From positions 1,178,001 through 1,242,000 of the forward strand of contig NZ_CP022999.1 of the NCBI RefSeq assembly GCF_002277895.1: a stretch of DNA of 64,000 bases. The letters are read 5' to 3'. Positions 34,214 through 43,476 of this stretch are shown here, piece by piece; the stretch's first letter is position 1, and each line of letters opens with the position of its first letter. The notes beneath the pieces were generated by a model, which saw only the letters and a program-made list of their open reading frames with translations, ran no database searches and was not told the DNA's origin. A program made the position numbers and the translations under genes. This DNA comes from Rhizobium sp. 11515TR (GTDB lineage: Bacteria > Pseudomonadota > Alphaproteobacteria > Rhizobiales > Rhizobiaceae).

Positions 34214-35359
34214 ATGGCGAATGGATACGATCTTGCGGTTGTTGGTGCGGGTATTGTCGGCATCGGCGTGGCATTGGCGGCTGTGCGTCAGGGCAAGAAG
34301 GTCGTCGTCATCGAGCGCAATGCCAAGGCGGTCGGTGCCTCCATTCGCAATTTCGGCTTCGTGACCATCAGCGGACAGAAGGGGGGCGCCCATTGGGAGC
34401 GCGCCATGCGGGCGCGTGACATCTGGTCCGAGATTGTCGATGAGGCTGGCATTGCGGTCATCCACCGGGGCCTGGTCATGCCGGCGCGTCGCTCGGAAGC
34501 CGCCGTGATTGTTGACGCCTTTTTGAAGACGCCGATGGGCGAGAAGTGCCGCCTGATGACGAAGGCCGAGGCTGGCGATCTCGTGCCCAGCCTGCGTCTG
34601 GATGGCGTCGAGGCCATTCTTTATAGCCCGCACGAGCTGCGTGTCGAATCTTCCGAGGCGCTGCCAAAGCTCGCAGTCTGGCTCGAGGCTCGGCATAAGG
34701 TCGATTTTCGCTGGAACACGGCCGTGCGCGCCATTGAGGGAACGCGGATCGAGACCAGCCACGGCGCAATCGAAGCGCCAGCCGTCGTCGTCTGCCCCGG
34801 CGACGATTTCTCGACGCTTTTCCCGGATGTCATCGCCAAGCATAATCTCACGATCTGCACATTGCAGATGCTGCGGGTGGCCCCCGCTCAGCCGAGCCGG
34901 TTCGGCGCCGCCGTCATGTCGGATATGAGCCTTGCCCGTTACGAAGGCTTTGCCCACCTGCCGGAAGCGGAAGCGCTTGGAAAGCGGCTCGATCTTGAGG
35001 AGGCCGAAAGCCGCGCCGCCGGCATTCATCTGATCGCGGTCCAGTCGACCGACGGTTCTCTCGTCGTCGGGGACAGCCACGTCTACGGCAATGCGCAGCA
35101 GCCATTCGCCAGCGAGCGCTTCGATCGGCTAATCCTCGAAGAGTTCGATCGCGTGTTCGATCTGCCGGGCCGCACCGTCGTCAACCGCTGGATCGGCACT
35201 TATGCCTCGTCGAAGGAGCGGACGGTGCTGGTCGAGCGCCCCGCCGATCACATCCGCCTCGTGATGGTGACGGGCGGAACCGGCGCCTCGACCGGCTTCG
35301 CCCTCGGTGAACAGGTCATCGACGATCTCTACGCTTCGATATCTCGGTCTTGGGAGTGA
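34214..35359 (+). CDS. FAD-dependent amine oxidoreductase of the phosphonate-linked (TIGR03364-like) family
   Basis: This 381-residue DadA/GlpO-fold enzyme has the FAD dinucleotide motif GAGIVGIG at the N-terminus and a C-terminal GGTGASTGFALG flavin-binding segment. Relatives found beside phosphonoacetaldehyde hydrolase oxidise aminophosphonates, yielding phosphonoacetaldehyde. Here it precedes phnX by 5 bases, and no phnW transaminase is present, so it probably takes phnW's place. gtcgagggtaacgat precedes the ATG. The leader at 34100-34160 is unusually AT-rich and may hold the promoter. Confidence 0.85.
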   Translation: MANGYDLAVVGAGIVGIGVALAAVRQGKKVVVIERNAKAVGASIRNFGFVTISGQKGGAHWERAMRARDIWSEIVDEAGIAVIHRGLVMPARRSEAAVIVDAFLKTPMGEKCRLMTKAEAGDLVPSLRLDGVEAILYSPHELRVESSEALPKLAVWLEARHKVDFRWNTAVRAIEGTRIETSHGAIEAPAVVVCPGDDFSTLFPDVIAKHNLTICTLQMLRVAPAQPSRFGAAVMSDMSLARYEGFAHLPEAEALGKRLDLEEAESRAAGIHLIAVQSTDGSLVVGDSHVYGNAQQPFASERFDRLILEEFDRVFDLPGRTVVNRWIGTYASSKERTVLVERPADHIRLVMVTGGTGASTGFALGEQVIDDLYASISRSWE

Positions 35360-35364
35360 AATCA

Positions 35365-36168
35365 GTGAGCCAATTGAAAGCCGTTGTATTCGACTGGGCT
35401 GGAACGGTCATCGACTTCGGATCCTTCGCCCCCATGGGCGTCTTCGTCGAAGCCTTCAGCCGCTTCGGCATCGAGGTCACCATCGCGGAAGCGCGTGAGC
35501 CGATGGGGCGACCGAAATGGGATCACATTGACGCCATGCTGAAGCAGCCTCGCATCCGCGAGCTGTGGGCCACGCGTCACGGCAAGGCACCGACGGCAGC
35601 CGATGTCGACGCCGTCTACGAGGTCTTCGTGCCGATGAACGAGGAGGTGGTGCATAAGTTCGCCGATCTCGTGCCGGGCACGACCGAAGTTGTCGGGACG
35701 CTCCGCCAGTGTGGAATGAAGATCGGTTCCACGACGGGTTACACACGCTCGATCATGGAGCGCGTCCTGCCGCTTGCGAAAGAGCAGGGCTATGAGGTCG
35801 ACAATCTCGTCTGCGCCGGCGACCTGCCGCATGGCCGGCCGACGCCGATGAACATGTACAAGTGCTTCCTCGATCTCGATGTCTGGCCGGCGCATGCGGT
35901 GGTCAAGGTCGACGATACCGGCGTCGGCATCGATGAAGGCGTTGCGGCCGGCTGCTGGACGGCCGGCGTCGCGCTGAGCGGCAATGAGGCGGGTCTCACC
36001 CCACAAGAGATCGCCGCTATGGCGCCGGATGCGCTTGCCAAGGTTCGTGAGCGTGCAGCCGGCGTTCTGAAGGCACGGGGTGCGCATTATGTCATCGATA
36101 CGGTTGCCGATCTGCTGCCTGTCATCGATGATATCGAACGTCGGCTGGCCGACGGCGAACGGCCGTAA
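35365..36168 (+). CDS. phnX: Phosphonoacetaldehyde hydrolase (phosphonatase)
   Basis: This 267-residue HAD-superfamily enzyme has the nucleophile Asp in FDWAGT, the Schiff-base lysine in MGRPKWDHI and the VDDTGVG metal loop. It cleaves the C-P bond of phosphonoacetaldehyde into acetaldehyde and phosphate. I chose GTG 35365 (MSQLKAVVFDWAG) because tgggagtga lies at ribosome-site distance; upstream TTG/GTG starts are in frame. The downstream 215 bases show no further module gene. Confidence 0.93.
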   Translation: MSQLKAVVFDWAGTVIDFGSFAPMGVFVEAFSRFGIEVTIAEAREPMGRPKWDHIDAMLKQPRIRELWATRHGKAPTAADVDAVYEVFVPMNEEVVHKFADLVPGTTEVVGTLRQCGMKIGSTTGYTRSIMERVLPLAKEQGYEVDNLVCAGDLPHGRPTPMNMYKCFLDLDVWPAHAVVKVDDTGVGIDEGVAAGCWTAGVALSGNEAGLTPQEIAAMAPDALAKVRERAAGVLKARGAHYVIDTVADLLPVIDDIERRLADGERP

Positions 36169-36383
36169 TTTGGTTGGTGTTCAGAGCTGGCAGGTCTCCG
36201 TCGAGGCAATCTCGTCCTTGGGCACGCCATCGGTAACTTGTTCGTGCTTACTCTGGAGACCCTGGCTTCGCGGCGTGGTTGATGATGGATATTCGCGTCT
36301 TCCCGCTTGCCCTGCTTTTGGTCTCCCACGCAATTTGATAGGTATCGCTTCCGTCGATACCCAGAATGCGAGGAAGGGAAGAG

Positions 36384-36854
36384 ATGACTGATAGGCCTGA
36401 AAGCAACGCTGTCGATTTATCGGTTAACGAAGCGTTTTTCGAACTTCTGACCGGCAGTTTTCAACGCATTGTCGGCTCTTCCTTGATTGGCGAGGGCGCG
36501 GGGCCAGATTGGCTCTATCGCGACGCGCCGTTTGTGGTCCTCGCCCATAATACGGATGCCGATCCGCGTTTCGTCTACGCCAACAAGGCCGCGCAGAATT
36601 GTTTCGGATACTCATGGGACGAGTTCATAACGCTGCCCTCGCGGCTTTCGGCCGAGCTTCCCAATCGGGCGGAGCGTCAGCAATTGCTGGACGCGGTGAC
36701 CCGTCACGGTTTCATCTCCGATTATCGCGGTCTGAGGATTGCGAAATCCGGACGGCGTTTCTGGATCGAGGCCGGTATCGTCTGGCAGCTCGTGGACCGA
36801 GATGGCAATTTGCGCGGGCAGGCTGCAACGTTTTCCAAATGGCAGGATGCATAG
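36384..36854 (+). CDS. MEKHLA (PAS-like) domain protein
   Basis: This 156-residue protein is filled by a MEKHLA domain: FVVLAHNTDADPRFVYANKA, then GYSWDEF and FWIEAGIVWQL. These PAS-related domains are found in plant HD-ZIP proteins and in many bacterial stand-alone proteins and probably bind a small ligand. It is alone, with no output domain. Ribosome site gaagggaagag precedes ATG 36384. Confidence 0.85.
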   Translation: MTDRPESNAVDLSVNEAFFELLTGSFQRIVGSSLIGEGAGPDWLYRDAPFVVLAHNTDADPRFVYANKAAQNCFGYSWDEFITLPSRLSAELPNRAERQQLLDAVTRHGFISDYRGLRIAKSGRRFWIEAGIVWQLVDRDGNLRGQAATFSKWQDA

Positions 36855-37035
36855 GCCGTAGAAACCAGAGCCGATCGCATTCTCGAATATGGTGGTAAGA
36901 ACCAGCACGTGTTCATCCCGCCAATCTTACGGTCATGAGCCGTGCAAAACCGGCATGGCTATCGTGCAGGCATGTGCATTTTATTTAGGCGGATAAATGC
37001 CTATCTCCTGCGCATCAGCAAAGGAGACCGTAAAA

Positions 37036-37182
37036 ATGAGAGTATTTGAGAAAATCAAGCGCTTTAGCGAACAGCGCAGAGCCATACGCGAGCTTTCCGC
37101 CCTCGACGATCATGTCCTTCGTGACCTCGGCATTGCCCGCTCGCATATCCCCTACGCCGTTAGCGGTGCCCGCGGCAACTAA
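37036..37182 (+). CDS. DUF1127 (YjiS-like) small protein
   Basis: This 48-residue, very basic protein has the diagnostic RELSALDDHVLRDLGIAR segment. Small DUF1127 proteins in rhizobia and related bacteria affect RNA handling and phosphate or stress metabolism. aaaggagaccg precedes the ATG 37036. Confidence 0.88.
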   Translation: MRVFEKIKRFSEQRRAIRELSALDDHVLRDLGIARSHIPYAVSGARGN

Positions 37183-37463
37183 GCCATCTTTTCGAGCGCA
37201 TACCCTAAGGTATGCGCCGCCGCAAGAGGCCTCCGGCGAGCACCATCATTGCCTCTCTTTGACAAGCAATAGCCAGTAGAAGCCGCAGCTCGTGCCGTGA
37301 TCCCTGGTGGCATCGAAGGCAATCGCCCCGGCTTCCTGACCAGCACTTCCTCTTGACGCGGCATTGGCAGATCATGCCAGCAGCCAAGTTGGCAGACGAT
37401 CCGGAACGCAACTGATTGCCAAGGTTTTTCGCTGTTATCGTCGCGGATACCATGGCGAAGATT

Positions 37464-37787
37464 TCAGGCGGCTTGTTCGCAGCTGCCTTTTATGTTCTGC
37501 TTTGCGCAATATTCGAGTTCGATCTCGAGCAGCCTTGTTGCCTTGGCAAGTGCATCCTCGGCCTCTGCGAATAGCTGTGGCTTATGCCCCATTCTCGCTT
37601 CGCCGTAGTTTCTGGCTCGCAGCAAAACGAGGTCAGCCAAAGCGATGCATTCCGGCGTTGGTCGGACAAGGTTCAGGCAATATCGCAAATTGATTGCGAC
37701 CTGGAGAGCGAACTCGGCTGCCGAGAAATCCAATATCGCGCCTGGCGGCGCGGAGCGGGCTAGAAATATCCTCCAGTGTTGGGTCAT
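37464..37787 (-). CDS. Hypothetical 107-residue protein
   Basis: The predicted protein is mostly helical (FALQVAINLRYCLNLVRP, then AEDALAKATRLLEIELEY). The chosen ATG at 37787 follows a weak aaaggga; the frame is open further upstream to 38048 but that part has atypical composition. I do not recognise a family. Confidence 0.45.
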   Translation of the reverse strand: MTQHWRIFLARSAPPGAILDFSAAEFALQVAINLRYCLNLVRPTPECIALADLVLLRARNYGEARMGHKPQLFAEAEDALAKATRLLEIELEYCAKQNIKGSCEQAA

Positions 37788-38211
37788 CGCAGTATCCCTT
37801 TTTTCGGATCGATCGCGCGAGCATCGATATATCGATATATTGAGTGCCAACTTTTGCAGAGGCACTATTGGGTTCCCAACCATGGCATTTTGCATTGGCA
37901 AGGCGTCGGCGTATCCGCAGTCATATCGACCGGACGAAATCGTTTTCAATAATGCAATCATGCAATTGGGCTTCGGTCCAGCTCCTTCTTGGACGTTAGT
38001 CTGACGATATTCCGGCGAAAGGTCTTGGCTTCGATTGCTGAAGTCCAAGCAGAGGTCTCTTCGTTCGATAAGACTTGACCCCTCGCGGTGTTGCGGCGAT
38101 TTGATATGGGATCAGAGATATTTGCCAGTCGGCGATAAATGGCGGCGCTTTCGGGCCAGAGAGCGACGACCGCTCGTCGCCGAAGCCAACCGGAGCCTCA
38201 GGAGGCTGTAG
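37788..38211. other. 424-base gap before the Gly/Asn-rich gene
   Basis: Nothing coding is supported beyond a non-conserved extension of the minus-strand hypothetical gene. The right end contains the ribosome site and leader of the next gene. Confidence 0.35.
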
Positions 38212-38718
38212 GTGTTATTGCGTCGAAAGCTCATTGCTGCTTTGCCGTGCCTGTTGTTGACCATGGTCAGCACAGCACTCCCCTACACCATTAAAATTCA
38301 CGGCGCTTCCGCGATATTTGCGCAGCAAATAGTGGAGGCCAAAGGGGGTAACGGCAATGGCGGCAGCAATGGTAACGGCGGCGGAAATGGCAATGGGGGA
38401 GGCAACGGGAACGGCGGTGGCAACAGCGGCAATGGGGGTGGGAACGGCAACAACGGCAACGGGAATGGAAACGGTAACAATGGCAACGGCAATGCCAATG
38501 GCCGATCATCCGCAACCAAGAGCGCTACTCAAAGCGAGGTCGATTCCGACCAATCCTCCGATGATGGCGACGGATCGATTACCGTTCACCACAAGGACGG
38601 CATGAGCGAAAATATACAGAGCGGACGTTATGTGATGAAGGATTCAAAGGGCCGCACCATCGTCAACCGCAATGCTACGATCGCCGACGAGCAGCGGCTC
38701 AAAGCACTCCTTCACTGA
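38212..38718 (+). CDS. Secreted Gly/Asn-rich repeat protein
   Basis: This 168-residue protein has a Sec signal peptide (LIAALPCLLLTMVSTALP) and, after about residue 43, a low-complexity tract of GGN/GNG repeats (GGNGNGGGNGNG-type, about 55 residues), then a charged tail with TVHHKDGMSENIQSGRY. It starts with GTG after caggaggctg. It overlaps convergently by 7 bases with the response regulator gene. A related repeat lies in the gene at 41073. A surface or exopolysaccharide-associated role is guesswork. Confidence 0.75.
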   Translation: MLLRRKLIAALPCLLLTMVSTALPYTIKIHGASAIFAQQIVEAKGGNGNGGSNGNGGGNGNGGGNGNGGGNSGNGGGNGNNGNGNGNGNNGNGNANGRSSATKSATQSEVDSDQSSDDGDGSITVHHKDGMSENIQSGRYVMKDSKGRTIVNRNATIADEQRLKALLH

Positions 38719-39356
38719 CGGCGCCTTTCGAGTTCATCCCGGAACGCCATCGCAGCTTCCGTTCTGTTGCTCACTTCCAGCTTGGCAAAGATCTGGGTCA
38801 TGTGATGCTTGATGGTCTTTTCATGCAGATCGAGCTTCAGCCCGATATGTTTGTTGCTCAATCCGGCAGAAGCCAGTTCGAGGACCTCCCGCTCGCGATC
38901 CGTCAATGCGCTGAAGGGATTGATCTGGGCACCAGATCCGTTGTCCGAGATCAGACGCGCCGATAGTGTTGGTGCGACATAGCTGTCACCCGCAGCAATG
39001 CTGCGAAGGATATCGGCGAGTGTCCGTGATCCAACGCCTTTGAGAACATAGCCTTTCGCGCCGCTCTTGAGCGCTGCCATGACATCGTCGCTTGCCTCGG
39101 AGACCGTCAGCATCACGATCTTCTGATCGGGTATCTGCTCGAGGATGAGAGATATGGCATCCAGCCCTCCTCCCGGCATGGAAATGTCGAGCAGCAGGAT
39201 ATCCGGGCGATGTTCCGCTGCTATGCGCAGCGCATCCTCCCTGCTACTGCCTTCGCCGACAATGCTGAACCCATCCATTTCGGTCAGGCTCCGGATAACG
39301 CCCTCCCTGAAGAGAGGGTGGTCGTCTACGACCGCCAAACTGATTGCAGCTGTCAT
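38712..39356 (-). CDS. NarL/FixJ family response regulator
   Basis: This 214-residue protein has a receiver domain with phospho-acceptor D57 in LLLDISMP and a C-terminal LuxR-type HTH (LTDREREVLELASAG, then LHEKTIKHHMTQIF). Its ATG overlaps the kinase stop by four bases (ATGA), so kinase and regulator are a coupled pair. Confidence 0.94.
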   Translation of the reverse strand: MTAAISLAVVDDHPLFREGVIRSLTEMDGFSIVGEGSSREDALRIAAEHRPDILLLDISMPGGGLDAISLILEQIPDQKIVMLTVSEASDDVMAALKSGAKGYVLKGVGSRTLADILRSIAAGDSYVAPTLSARLISDNGSGAQINPFSALTDREREVLELASAGLSNKHIGLKLDLHEKTIKHHMTQIFAKLEVSNRTEAAMAFRDELERRRQ

Positions 39357-40795
39357 GCCTGCTCCATTTCCTCGATGTTCAGGGACATGCGAACGATGGT
39401 TCCCCGGTTCGACGACAAAAGTTGAAAAATACCGCCGAGACTTTCGACCCTATCCCTGAGGCCGGCAAGGCCAAGCTTTTGCGGGCCGACTTCTTTCGGA
39501 TCAAATCCCGGTCCCTCATCGGCAACCTCGATCACGATCTGGCCGTCTTCCAAGGTCTGCACGACCTTTTGTCCGATACCGCCGGCGTGACGATAGCCAT
39601 TGTTCAAGGCTTCCTGGACAAAGCGATAGACGCATATCTTCGCCGAGGTCGAAAGGTCTGCCGGTGCCGCGCCCGCCAGAAGCGCAACGGTGACGCCGGT
39701 GCGCTGTTCGTGGGCTCGAATTGCCCGTTTCAAAAGATCGGTCAGATTGTCCGTCTCGATATGAGGAAGCATCAGGCCGCTGCAGACGCTCCTGATTTCG
39801 GTCATGGCGTCGTCAAGGCTGGATTTGATTGTCTGAAGTGACGCCTCGCGCTCCTCTACCGAGGCGGTGGGGCTGATGAGGGTCTGGCTGTCCAGCCGCA
39901 AGGAGGCATAAGCGACCAATTGGGCCGGGCCGTCATGCAGGTCGGCGCCGATACGGCGCAAATAGCTCTCGTTAAGCGCTGCCGCACGCTGGGTCGCGCG
40001 TTGAACGCGGGCTCGCAACGCTTCATTCTGCTGAAGAAGCGTCGACAGTTCGCCGATGCGGCCGTTGAGCGCCTTGCGCTGACTGTCGATGGTGCGGCTG
40101 CCACGCAGGACGATGATCGACAGAAGAGCGAAGAATGTCAGAGTGAACAAGGCAACGACAAGCCAGCTCAGCAGGCGGGCCTGAGTAAGGCTCCATTCGA
40201 AATCGTTGGCAATCTCGTAGAATTCGGAGACAGCGACGACCTTGCCCGACCATGGCTGCAGTACGGGATTGTAGATTTCCAGGAGCGGTTTGCCGCTATT
40301 GCGTTCGGCGACGCTTTCCACATCATCGATCTGGTTGAATTTGGCGACCATTCGGCCTGAAAAAGCCGTCTTCAAACTATTTGACAGTGGAAATCGCTTT
40401 CCGGAAAGATCCTTGTTGTTGGAGTAGAGGATCGTCCCGTCATTACGCCATAATCGGAACGAAAACAGCCGTGTGCCAAGCGCGCCCTGACCAAGCGTTT
40501 CGTCAAGAGCGCGGGTAACGGTATCGTCGAGAGCCTGAGTGGTTTGCATATCCGGCAGAAGCGGGGCGATGACGCTGTCGACGTAGAGCGCCGTCGTCGC
40601 CGCGGAATTGCGCGTCACTGCATTCTCGATGAGGCCGGCAACGAAAGCGCCGACAACGAGCATGGCACAGAGCGCGACGAGGCCGCCGGCGAGCAGGAAC
40701 TGTCTGGCCAAAGACTGGGAGTTCCAGCGTTCGATAAGACTTGCCAGAGATAGCTTGTATTTATGGTTTGCTCGCAGAACTGGCATAATCAGCAC
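39353..40795 (-). CDS. Membrane sensor histidine kinase, HisKA_3 class
   Basis: This 480-residue kinase has a first membrane segment (FLLAGGLVALCAMLVVGAF, about 33-51), a periplasmic sensor part (about 60-215), a second segment (LLSWLVVALFTLTFFALLSII), a coiled coil, the HisKA_3 histidine in RRIGADLHDGPAQL and an HATPase domain with DEGPGFD. It probably phosphorylates the NarL-type regulator next to it. GTG 40795 has gggagat at good distance; ATG 40786 is the alternative. Confidence 0.93.
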   Translation of the reverse strand: MLIMPVLRANHKYKLSLASLIERWNSQSLARQFLLAGGLVALCAMLVVGAFVAGLIENAVTRNSAATTALYVDSVIAPLLPDMQTTQALDDTVTRALDETLGQGALGTRLFSFRLWRNDGTILYSNNKDLSGKRFPLSNSLKTAFSGRMVAKFNQIDDVESVAERNSGKPLLEIYNPVLQPWSGKVVAVSEFYEIANDFEWSLTQARLLSWLVVALFTLTFFALLSIIVLRGSRTIDSQRKALNGRIGELSTLLQQNEALRARVQRATQRAAALNESYLRRIGADLHDGPAQLVAYASLRLDSQTLISPTASVEEREASLQTIKSSLDDAMTEIRSVCSGLMLPHIETDNLTDLLKRAIRAHEQRTGVTVALLAGAAPADLSTSAKICVYRFVQEALNNGYRHAGGIGQKVVQTLEDGQIVIEVADEGPGFDPKEVGPQKLGLAGLRDRVESLGGIFQLLSSNRGTIVRMSLNIEEMEQA

Positions 40796-41072
40796 TGATC
40801 TCCCAACCCTGTATAGCTATCCCAGTGGGATGGAGTGTCAACTGTTACGACGGCGGCACCGGTCGCCTTATCCCGTGAAGAGGGTATTGCCATCCGGGTG
40901 CGCAATCTAAAGGACCATCGGGTAGGATCAATCAGACCATGGTCCTAATACTCAACGCATAGGTCGGATCGATGTAGAAACCTGAGATTTCGGCAATATT
41001 CTAGTGCGCAGTGATTTGCTGGTTTCGGCCGCCGCCGCCGCAGGCGGTGGATGTTTTGTGAAGGAAATGCGC

Positions 41073-41732
41073 ATGAAAATCCGTTCCATTATAGGTGCAA
41101 CAAGCCTCGGCCTGGTGCTCGCCCTTGCGCCCATCGGAGGAGCTTCTGTCGGCTTCATGCAGGCGGCATTCGCCAAGGGCGGAAACGGTGGCGGCAATGG
41201 TAATGGCAATGGCGGCGGTCATGGTGAGGGAAACTCCGGTCATGAAAAGTCCGGAAGCGACGATGCAAGCAGCCCTTCGACCAATGCGGCGACAACGCAG
41301 GGCGCTTCATCGTCGCTGCTGGGGCATCATGCGGATAAACACTCCAAAGCCCATAGTGCAAGTTCGAAGAGCCATGTCTCAAAGCCTGGTGCAGGTAGCC
41401 TGAGCTCGCTCAAGCGCGACTATCACGCTTACTTGAACTCGAAAGATTCCAAGATGGCGGCGCTCTCGGCCTATGTGAAGGCATATGCGGAATTCGAAAT
41501 GCAATATGGAACGACGGCTGTGCCGACGGATCCCGCCCTCAGCGACAACGCCCTGCGCTCGGCGCTCGCCCAGCTGTCGAACAAGCCGGTGACGGACCAG
41601 ACACTCGCCGAAGCAAAGAGCATTCTCGGCGTCGGAACAAACAGCGGAAAAATCGCCGAAGTCCGTGATGCCCTGGAAAGGAAATCCGAAACCGTGGCGC
41701 CATCCGAGAGCAGTGCGCCGACTGTCGATTGA
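41073..41732 (+). CDS. Secreted Gly/Asn-rich protein, divergent from the kinase
   Basis: This 219-residue protein has a Sec signal peptide (IIGATSLGLVLALAPIGG, cleaved after AFA) followed at once by KGGNGGGNGNGNGGG, the same type of tract as at 38212, then a Ser/His-rich stretch and a helical C-terminal domain (AALSAYVKAYAEFE, ALRSALAQLSNKPV). ATG 41073 has gaagga at about 8 bases. It is divergent from the kinase across a 277-base region that probably holds both promoters, so it is a candidate target of the two-component system. Confidence 0.75.
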   Translation: MKIRSIIGATSLGLVLALAPIGGASVGFMQAAFAKGGNGGGNGNGNGGGHGEGNSGHEKSGSDDASSPSTNAATTQGASSSLLGHHADKHSKAHSASSKSHVSKPGAGSLSSLKRDYHAYLNSKDSKMAALSAYVKAYAEFEMQYGTTAVPTDPALSDNALRSALAQLSNKPVTDQTLAEAKSILGVGTNSGKIAEVRDALERKSETVAPSESSAPTVD

Positions 41733-42126
41733 AGGCGCTGTAATAGCCGCGCTTTAAGGTGAGCATGCCGATCGCCGGGCACTTTGCGACACGAGGTTTT
41801 CTGCGATCATCGTTCACAAGTTTGGGTTCACGAGTTTGGCGTCGATGCACGCCTTTCCCTAGCCGGTCCGCCCACCGGCTCTATCGCCGGGTCGGGCCTT
41901 CCGCCCCAGACGCTGCTCGATCCGGCGATAGGCAATTTACTGCATGATGCAGGCGACCAAGTATAGAATATGGGGCGCAAGAGGGTGCTGCCTGCAGAAG
42001 CCACTGCGAAAACCTCGAAGCTTTGGGAAGCGCTGCAGGCCGGCCGCCTTCTCGTTTCGGTCGGGATGGATACGCCCATTACGCACAGCGGAAGGGTGGA
42101 GAGCGGCTTCCCGCTCCCCACGACGG
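41733..42126. other. 394-base gap
   Basis: No supported gene. Possible frames lack ribosome sites and conserved content. Confidence 0.35.
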
Positions 42127-42525
42127 TTAGTTCAGAATCTGGATAACCTTGCGTGAGGAAGGCTCGACGATCACGCGTTCGTGGTTGACGACTGCGTAGG
42201 CATATCGCGGATTCTGCGGAACTGTGCGAACAACGACCGTATCCGGCAGAGGCCTGCCGACGACCACTCTCTCGTGGACAACCGTGCCGTCTTCAGGCAA
42301 GGGCTGTTCGCGGACATAGGTGACCACCTTCTGAGGCGGCGGATCGATGGCGGTGCCGACAATGGCGCCAGCCACGCCGCCCACGGCGGCCCCGACCGGA
42401 CCACCGACAACGGCTCCGGTAACCGCACCACCTGCAGCGCCGGTGACGGTCGACGATTGGGCAAAGGCACATCCGGCGGTCAGGCCAAGCGCGAGTGCCG
42501 CAACACTAAGTACTTTCGTTTTCAT
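42127..42525 (-). CDS. Glycine-zipper/DUF1236-type envelope protein
   Basis: This 132-residue protein has a signal peptide ending in CAFAQ at residue 23, a glycine-zipper stretch of about 35 residues (GGAVTGAVVGGPVGAAVGG), then a DUF1236-like C-terminal part with YVREQPLP and RYAYAVVNHERVIVEP. Such proteins occur in multiple copies in rhizobial genomes and are probably outer-envelope associated. Ribosome site gaaaggag precedes the ATG. Confidence 0.85.
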   Translation of the reverse strand: MKTKVLSVAALALGLTAGCAFAQSSTVTGAAGGAVTGAVVGGPVGAAVGGVAGAIVGTAIDPPPQKVVTYVREQPLPEDGTVVHERVVVGRPLPDTVVVRTVPQNPRYAYAVVNHERVIVEPSSRKVIQILN

Positions 42526-42870
42526 CAGAATCTCCTTTCACCTTCTCTTCGTCCGTCATTGACGGAGCTGTCGGTAAAACAGAGCTTCGGCGCAGTCGGT
42601 TCCTTTCCTTGGGCTTCGGTCGAGTGACATTGGGGCGGGGGTCGCACGATGCGTCGGACCAAAGCCTTACGCCGACGACCCTCATCAAAATATGGAGAAT
42701 TCACCGCGCTGGGGTTGATTCCAGTGATGAAACAATGGGTTGGTTTGCCTTAACGCAGCTCTCGCATTCGCAACCGTTGAAACCGGCCACCTGATGTGGG
42801 CGGATACAGGAAGCCAATCCGACAAAGGCTTGCGATCGCCGCGCATTCACGGCGGTGCGATCTCAATCCG
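42526..42870. other. 345-base gap
   Basis: No gene supported; part of the leader of the minus-strand gene at 42127 lies at its left end. Confidence 0.35.
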
Positions 42871-43056
42871 TCAATGTGCGGCGCGGCTCGAAGAAGCCAC
42901 CGATACGTTTCGCTCCGTGATCCAGGTGCTCGGCAGGTTTGCACATATGATCCCGACCAGCAGGATTATGGAGACCAGACCAACCAATGTCTCCCATGAC
43001 TGCCGGCGAAACGGCAGCGGCCAGCGCGATCTGGACATGTTTGGATCATACAGCAT
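42871..43056 (-). CDS. Possible 61-residue single-pass membrane protein
   Basis: A strong ribosome site (tatggaggcgatga) precedes ATG 43056, and the product has a basic start (RSRWPLPFRRQ) and one membrane segment (LVGLVSIILLVGIICANL). No family recognised. Codon composition is compatible with coding but the evidence is thin. Confidence 0.4.
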   Translation of the reverse strand: MLYDPNMSRSRWPLPFRRQSWETLVGLVSIILLVGIICANLPSTWITERNVSVASSSRAAH

Positions 43057-43476
43057 TCATCGCCTCCATATCCAAGGGAGAGCCGTCGGCATCGACGTGG
43101 CCGTTCCGGTTGAGATCAAGGCTTTGATCACTCTCTTTTTCTGGCACGCGTTCATCTGTCAAGTTTATGTCCGCCGAATCCCGAATGTCTAGTAGCTTGA
43201 TCGACAATATCTGGTAACGGCGCTCCCGGCGATTGCTGGATCTGCCAATTTAAGTGAAGTATGGAGAAAATATTTCCGAGATTGGCCGCCATTGATGCGG
43301 CTTGAGGGCGCGTATGCTTCGGTCGGGCGCCATGCTGAAAATCTGTTCCGGAATTCGGGCGCGGCTGGGCACAGTGTACAGAAGGCGAGGCAGGTGGCTG
43401 CTGCGAAAAGATGACTTTCTGCATGGATAGCGGAAGCGCGTTCCCGGCCGCCTTGATCGGTATCGGGAAAGCGACG
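43057..43476. other. 420-base gap
   Basis: No supported gene. The left end contains only the leader of the small membrane protein. Confidence 0.35.

Noticed and set aside
38340..38510. Short tandem DNA repeats resembling an array
   Set aside because: They are codon-level GGN repeats inside a signal-peptide protein, not spaced repeats, so not a CRISPR array.
42740..43192. 150-codon plus-strand frame
   Set aside because: No start signal or domain; the opposite strand carries a better-supported small gene.
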